From Dehalococcoidia bacterium (GTDB taxonomy: Bacteria; Chloroflexota; Dehalococcoidia; Tepidiformales; Tepidiformaceae), in NCBI GenBank assembly GCA_020853755.1, contig JADYYG010000031.1:1-64000 (forward strand): 64,000 bases of DNA, read 5' to 3'. The notes beneath the pieces are model-generated. The model did no database searches. It saw only the letters and a list, made by a program, of their open reading frames with translations, and was not told where the DNA came from. Positions 58,719-64,000 of this stretch are shown piece after piece. A program made the translations under genes and the position numbers. How positions within the stretch are numbered: position 1 is the stretch's first letter; each line of letters opens with the position of its first letter.

Positions 58719-60125
58719 CTATGGCGACACCTCCGGGACAAACCCGGGCAGGGCCCGGACGAGCTGGCGAAACGCCTCGCCGCGCGCTTCGAAATTGGGA
58801 TAGGCGTCGAAACTGGTCCCGGCAGGCGAGAGGAGCACTGCATCGCCGGGCTGGACGCGCGCCGAGGCGGCGGCGACGGCCTCCTCGAGGGTGGTCACGA
58901 GCGTGCAGTCGGTCACGGCTTCGCGCATGGCCGAGTGGAAGAGCCCGCCCGATTCGCCGAAGCAGACCACGGCGCGGCAGCGCGTACGTGCGAGTTCACG
59001 GAGGCCGTCGAGGTCGAGGTTCTTGTCGCGGCCGCCCATGAGGAGAACGACCGGCTCAGTGAAGGCGCGAAGGCCGGCGATGGCGCGCTCAGGGCTCGTA
59101 GCGATGCTGTCGTTAACCCAGAGTGCACCGGCCGCACGACCGACGATTTCGAGCCGGTGCGCGACGCCGGTGAAGCCGCGAATGGCACGTGCCATCGCCT
59201 CGACGGAAAAGCCCGCCTGGCTGCCGATCGCGCAGGCCATCGTCACGTTCGCCAGGTTGTGCGTGCCGCGCAGGCGGATGTCCGCGACGGCGACGACCGT
59301 GGCCGGGCGGCCCCCTGCCCGGACGAGGACGGCGCCGTCTTCGATCCAGGCGCCCTCACCCTCTGGCTCCGCTTTAAGCGACGTACGGACGAGCCGGCCG
59401 CGAACGGCGGGCATAATAGCGCGGCTCGTGTGGTCGTCGGCATTGAGGATGGCGGCGTCATCGCGCGACTGGAAGGCGAGGATGTTCCGCTTCAGCCCGA
59501 CGTATTCGTCCCAGCTGAACTGGTCCAGGTGATTCGGGGTCACGTTTGTGATCGCGGCGATGTTCGGACTGCGGTCGGTGTACTGGAGCTGCGTGTGACT
59601 GATCTCGAGGATGACGGTGGTCTCCGGCCGGAGTTCGGGGAGGCGGGTGAGCATGGCCTCGCCGATGTTCCCGCCGACGGCCGAATCGATGCCGGCCTCG
59701 CGGGCCATTGCTCCGACAAGCGCCGTCGTCGTCGATTTGCCGCTCGAACCAGTGATGCCGATGGTTCGGCCCGGGCAGAGCTGGAGGAAGAGCCGCATCT
59801 GGGACGTCACCGGGATGCCCAGTTCACGGGCGCGGACCAGCGCAGGGTTGTAGCGGAGGACCGACTGCGAGACGGCCACGAGGTCGTAACCGGCGGGGTC
59901 AAGCAGCGGCTGGCCGCTGACCATGCGTTCGACGCCGTCGGGGACGGTGGCGCCGGCAGCGGCGAGGGCCTCGTTCGAACGGGTGTCGCTGATCGTGACG
60001 TGGGCCTCGTGGGCCAGGAGCCAGCGGGCGAGGTCACGTCCTTCGATGCCGAGGGAGTAGACGAGCACGCGCTTGCCGCGGACCTCGGGGATCACCGGCT
60101 GGAGGGTTCCGTTTGCCGCGGGCAT
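58719..60125 (-). CDS. murD: UDP-N-acetylmuramoylalanine--D-glutamate ligase
   Basis: IGITGSSGKSTTTALVGAM, ITNVTPNHLDQF, LLMGGRDKNLD, LLSPAGTSFDAYPNFEARGEAF. Confidence 0.96.
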   Translation of the reverse strand: MPAANGTLQPVIPEVRGKRVLVYSLGIEGRDLARWLLAHEAHVTISDTRSNEALAAAGATVPDGVERMVSGQPLLDPAGYDLVAVSQSVLRYNPALVRARELGIPVTSQMRLFLQLCPGRTIGITGSSGKSTTTALVGAMAREAGIDSAVGGNIGEAMLTRLPELRPETTVILEISHTQLQYTDRSPNIAAITNVTPNHLDQFSWDEYVGLKRNILAFQSRDDAAILNADDHTSRAIMPAVRGRLVRTSLKAEPEGEGAWIEDGAVLVRAGGRPATVVAVADIRLRGTHNLANVTMACAIGSQAGFSVEAMARAIRGFTGVAHRLEIVGRAAGALWVNDSIATSPERAIAGLRAFTEPVVLLMGGRDKNLDLDGLRELARTRCRAVVCFGESGGLFHSAMREAVTDCTLVTTLEEAVAAASARVQPGDAVLLSPAGTSFDAYPNFEARGEAFRQLVRALPGFVPEVSP

Positions 60126-61087
60126 CACGGCACCTCCAGGGCGAGGGCGACACCGGCCATCGCAGCGACGATAGAGACGAGCCAGAAGCGCGTGACGATC
60201 TGGGTTTCGGCCCAGCCGCCAAGTTCCAGGTGGTGATGGAAGGGCGCGCGGCGGAAAAGCCGCTTGCCGCCGCTCAACCGGAAGTAACCGATCTGGAGCA
60301 GGTTGCTGCCCATTTCGGCCACGAAAACGATCCCGATAACCGGGAGGAGCAGCCACTGGCCGGTCATCAACGCAATGACTGCGAGCGACGACCCGAGGGC
60401 GAGTGCGCCGGTGTCGCCCATGATGACCTTCGCCGGGTGGGCGTTGTACCAGAGAAAGCCGAGCGTGGACCCGGCGATGATGAAGGCGAAGGTGGCGACG
60501 AACTCCTGCCCCTGGATGAAGCCGAGGATGCCGTAGGCGATGAACGCGATGAGCGTGGTGCCGCCGGCAAGCCCGTCGAGGCCGTCAGTCACAGCGACGG
60601 CGCTGGTGGTCGCAACGATGATGCCGGCCGCCAGCGGGATGTAGAACAGGCCGAGTTCGTAACTGCCGACGTACGGGATGTTGATCGACTGCACCTCGAT
60701 GTACTCGAAAAGGACGATCGCAGCCGCCAGCCCGAAGAGCGCCGTGAAGCTCATCTTGAACCGCCAGGAGAGGCCCTTCTGAGCGCGGTGCTGGAGCGTG
60801 CCGAGGTCATCGACGAAGCCGGCGGCCATCGTGATGCCGATCATCCCGAGGGGAAGGAGGATGGACTGGTGGTTCCACCAATCGACGGCGACGGCGGTCA
60901 CGAGGAAGGTCGGGAGCCAGATGATGAAGCCGCCGAAGGTAGGGGTGCCGGCCTTCTTCTGGTGCTCGGGCAGGTACTCGCTGATCTCCTTGCCGATTTT
61001 CTGGCGGCGCAGGTAGTTGACGATCGGCGTGCCAATGGCGACGGCGACGAAGAACGTGATTGCCCCCGTGAACAGCGCGTGGATCAT
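60125..61087 (-). CDS. mraY: Phospho-N-acetylmuramoyl-pentapeptide-transferase
   Basis: KKAGTPTFGGFIIWLPTF, NIPYVGS, AVTDGLDGLAGG, GDTGALALG, RAPFHHHLELGG. Confidence 0.97.
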   Translation of the reverse strand: MIHALFTGAITFFVAVAIGTPIVNYLRRQKIGKEISEYLPEHQKKAGTPTFGGFIIWLPTFLVTAVAVDWWNHQSILLPLGMIGITMAAGFVDDLGTLQHRAQKGLSWRFKMSFTALFGLAAAIVLFEYIEVQSINIPYVGSYELGLFYIPLAAGIIVATTSAVAVTDGLDGLAGGTTLIAFIAYGILGFIQGQEFVATFAFIIAGSTLGFLWYNAHPAKVIMGDTGALALGSSLAVIALMTGQWLLLPVIGIVFVAEMGSNLLQIGYFRLSGGKRLFRRAPFHHHLELGGWAETQIVTRFWLVSIVAAMAGVALALEVP

Positions 61088-62460
61088 GCGGCGGCTCCAA
61101 GCAGCGGGAGGATGGTCTCGAAGGCCTCGCCGCGGGAGGCTTTGACGAGGACGGTGACGCCATCGTGGAGCAGGCGCGCTGCTTCGGCGGCTGCTTCCTC
61201 TTTCGTGGCGAACCAGCGCACATCGGCGTGGCCAGCTTCGCGGGCGGTGTCGGCGAGGGCGCGGCAGGTTTCGCCGGAGCAGATAAGGACATCACAGGAG
61301 CGGGCGGCCACACGGCCGGCCGCGCGGTGCTCTGTGGCTTCGAAGTCGCCGAGTTCGGCCATCCGCCCGAGGAGCGCGATGCGCTTGCCGGGGAGGCCCG
61401 CAAGCATCGCGAGGGCGCCCTGCAACGACGCCGGAGAGGAGTTGTAGCGGTCATCGATAACGGTCGCGCCGTTGGCCACGCGGTAGATATGGGCGCGGCC
61501 TTCGACCTCGGCGCGTTCAGCAGCGGAGGCTGCACCGCGCAGGTTCATGCCGAGGGTGATGCCGGCAGCGATGGCGGTGAGGACGGCCGGGATCGTATGT
61601 GCGCCGGGCAGCGGGGAGTTCACACGCTCCGTGGTCTCGCCGAACGTCAGGTCGAATGAGGCGCCGGCGAGGCCCCGGTCTGTGACCGGGCCTCGCCGCA
61701 GGATGGCTGATTCAGCTTCGCCGAAGGTGATGACTTGGCAGCCGAGTTCCGGGACGACGGCGGCGACGCGCGGGTCATCGACGTTGAGGATGGCCGTGCC
61801 GGACGGCGGAAGGCCGCGGACAAGGCTCAGCTTCTCCTCGGCGATGGCCTCGATGCTGCCGAGTTTCGAGACATGGGTCAGTCCGATGTTCAGGACCGCC
61901 CCGATTTCGGGTTCGGCGATGGCAGCGAGTTCGGCGATTTCGCCCTTGCTGTCCATGGCGACTTCGAGGACGGAAACCTCGTGGTCGCGGCGAAGGCTCA
62001 TCAGGGCAAGCGGCAGGCCCTCGCGGCTGTTGAAGTTCCCGGCACTGCGGTGCGTCTTGAACCGCTGACTGAGCAGGGCCGCCGTGAACTCCTTCGCCGT
62101 GGTCTTGCCGACGGTGCCGGTGATGCCCACGACCTGCGGCGCACACTCCCTGCGCCAGGCGTGGGCCAACTCGCCGACCGCTCGGGTCGCATCGGGCGCG
62201 ACGACGATGGTCGCTTCCGGCCAGTCGCCGGCCGGAGCTTCGGTGCAGATGACTGCGGCCGCGCCTGCTTCGAGGGCGGCATCAACGAAGCGGTTGCCGT
62301 CTTCGTTTTCGCCGGGGAAGGCTGTGAAGAGGTCGCCTGGCTGGACCTTTCGGGAGTCGGCAGCGCCGCCGAGGACCGGGCGCGGCGTGCCGGTGCGAAC
62401 CTGGTAACCCCGGGCGCGCATGGTCTCAGCGACGAACGCGGTGGTCAGTTCGGCGTTCAT
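61084..62460 (-). CDS. murF: UDP-N-acetylmuramoyl-tripeptide--D-alanyl-D-alanine ligase
   Basis: VVGITGTVGKTTAKEFTAALL, ISxIGLTHVSKLGSIEAIAEEKLSLV, DDRYNSSPASLQGAL. Confidence 0.96.
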   Translation of the reverse strand: MNAELTTAFVAETMRARGYQVRTGTPRPVLGGAADSRKVQPGDLFTAFPGENEDGNRFVDAALEAGAAAVICTEAPAGDWPEATIVVAPDATRAVGELAHAWRRECAPQVVGITGTVGKTTAKEFTAALLSQRFKTHRSAGNFNSREGLPLALMSLRRDHEVSVLEVAMDSKGEIAELAAIAEPEIGAVLNIGLTHVSKLGSIEAIAEEKLSLVRGLPPSGTAILNVDDPRVAAVVPELGCQVITFGEAESAILRRGPVTDRGLAGASFDLTFGETTERVNSPLPGAHTIPAVLTAIAAGITLGMNLRGAASAAERAEVEGRAHIYRVANGATVIDDRYNSSPASLQGALAMLAGLPGKRIALLGRMAELGDFEATEHRAAGRVAARSCDVLICSGETCRALADTAREAGHADVRWFATKEEAAAEAARLLHDGVTVLVKASRGEAFETILPLLGAAA

Positions 62461-64000
62461 CGGGACACTGCCGCATCGGTCTTTTCGGGCTTCACGCTGA
62501 GGTAGCGGAGGGCATCGTCGGCGAAGTGGGCGAAGATCGGGCCCGCGGCCTGGGTGCCAGTCATAAGGTCGGCGTTCTGGTCGAGCTTCACGAGGACGAG
62601 GATGCGCGGGTCATCGAGCGGCGCGAAGCCGATGAACGAGGCTATCTGGGTCTCATCGTTGTAGCTGCCCCAAACGGGCACGTTGGCCGTGCCGGACTTA
62701 CCACCGGCGGTGTACTTCGAGGGGTTGCGGCCCCAACCGTCGGGGTCCTGGCCGACGACTTTGCCGAGCATCATGCGAATGGTGTCGCTGGTCTGGGGCG
62801 AGATGGCGCGGCTGACGATCTGCGGGGCGACGTCGGTGCGTGTGCCGTCGGCCTTGATGTGGGCCTTCACGAGGTGGGGCGTGATCAGGTTGCCGCCGTT
62901 GATGGCCGCGGCGACGGCCTGCATCAACTGGATAGGGGTCACGCTGATCGACTGGCCGAAGGACTGGGTGGCGACGTCCACGGGCGAGTAGCCATCGTCC
63001 TGGGGCCGCCGGAAGATACCCGTTGCTTCACCCTGGAGGTCCACGCCCGTGGCCTTGCCGAAGCCAAACCGGTCCAGGTAGGACTGGAAGAGCTTCGTGC
63101 CGAGCTTCTGCTGCATGAAGACGGCGCCGGTGTTGATCGAGTTTTCGAGGACGCCGGTCATGGACTGGAGGCCGTAGGTTGAGTAGTCCCAGTTTGTGAG
63201 GCGAACGTTCTCGATGTAGACCTCGCCCGTATCCACGTAGGTCGTATCCGGCCCGACGACGCCTGCATCGATGGCGGCGGCGGCGGTCACGATCTTCATG
63301 ACGCTGCCGGGTTCGTAGAGGTCGGTGACGGCGCGGTTGCGGAGGATGGCGAGGGCGTCCGGGTCGTTCCTGGAGAGGTCATCCTGGAGGGTGCTGAACT
63401 TCAACGACGGCGACGTGGCCAGGGCCAGGATCTCGCCGGTGGCCGGGTCCATCACGATGATGGAGCCGCCCTTGGCGCGGTGTTCCTTGATGGCGGCGGC
63501 GAGCCGCTGCTCGGCCAACTGCTGGAGGTAGCGGTCAATGGTAAGGACCAGGTCTTCGCCGGGCTTCGGTTCGATGGTCCTGTGCTGGCCGTAGGGAATG
63601 GGGTCGCCGGTGGTGTCGCGTTCGTAGACGGCGCGGCCGGCCGTGCCCTGGAGGGCTTCGTTGTAGGCGCCTTCGATGCCAGCCCGGCCAGTGTTGTCGG
63701 TCCCGGTGAAGCCGACGATCGAGGCGCCGACATCACCCTCAGGGTTCACGCGGGAGGTATTGGCGAGGGTGACGACACCCGGGATCCCCTTCTTAATCAG
63801 TTCAATGCCCTTGTCATACGAAAGGTCGTGCATGACGCGGGCATCAGCCTGCCCGGCCTCGCGGACAGTCGCGCGGATTTCGAGCGGGTCAGCTTTGAGG
63901 AAGGGCGCGAGGTCCTGGGATGCCTTCAGGGCGACCGCGTCGTCCTTCCAGGCGCGCGGGTTCACGTAGACATCCCAGGTATCGACCGAGGTAGCGAGGA
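62457..64000 (-). CDS. ftsI: Division-specific penicillin-binding protein (FtsI/PBP3-like); 5' end beyond window
   Basis: YEPGSVMK (SxxK), SIN (SxN), GKSGTA (KSG); PBP dimer domain; frame open to window edge. Confidence 0.93.
   Translation of the reverse strand, partial: LATSVDTWDVYVNPRAWKDDAVALKASQDLAPFLKADPLEIRATVREAGQADARVMHDLSYDKGIELIKKGIPGVVTLANTSRVNPEGDVGASIVGFTGTDNTGRAGIEGAYNEALQGTAGRAVYERDTTGDPIPYGQHRTIEPKPGEDLVLTIDRYLQQLAEQRLAAAIKEHRAKGGSIIVMDPATGEILALATSPSLKFSTLQDDLSRNDPDALAILRNRAVTDLYEPGSVMKIVTAAAAIDAGVVGPDTTYVDTGEVYIENVRLTNWDYSTYGLQSMTGVLENSINTGAVFMQQKLGTKLFQSYLDRFGFGKATGVDLQGEATGIFRRPQDDGYSPVDVATQSFGQSISVTPIQLMQAVAAAINGGNLITPHLVKAHIKADGTRTDVAPQIVSRAISPQTSDTIRMMLGKVVGQDPDGWGRNPSKYTAGGKSGTANVPVWGSYNDETQIASFIGFAPLDDPRILVLVKLDQNADLMTGTQAAGPIFAHFADDALRYLSVKPEKTDAAVSR

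Overview
High-GC bacterial chromosome segment. Gene content suggests Chloroflexota (Dehalococcoidia-like), but this is inference. Most of the window is dense housekeeping sequence: the uvrA 3' end; a his block (hisH-hisA-hisF-hisI) ending in a PTP-like phosphatase; ligA; mreBCD-PBP2-rodA; recG, radA and uvrC; a hicAB toxin-antitoxin pair; fatty-acid/CoA genes including three family III CoA-transferases; a late flagellar block (flaG-like, fliD, fliS, fliT-like, sortase, flgM); and a dcw cluster (ftsI-murF-mraY-murD-ftsW-murG-murC-murB-ddl-ftsQ-ftsA-ftsZ) on the minus strand. No rRNA, tRNA, CRISPR array or prophage was recognised. The most notable signals are: (1) an AhpE-like peroxiredoxin at 14661-15116 with an in-frame TGA exactly at the peroxidatic cysteine position, followed by a strong SECIS-like hairpin, which reads as a selenocysteine peroxiredoxin that the ORF caller truncated; (2) a roughly 160-nt nested multi-arm inverted-repeat structure just 3' of, and overlapping, the ftsZ stop codon (49644-49803); (3) a ydaO-type c-di-AMP riboswitch upstream of a family 2 glycosyltransferase; (4) repeated -10-like hexamers 6-9 nt upstream of start codons, suggesting widespread leaderless transcription; (5) a sortase inside the flagellar gene block.
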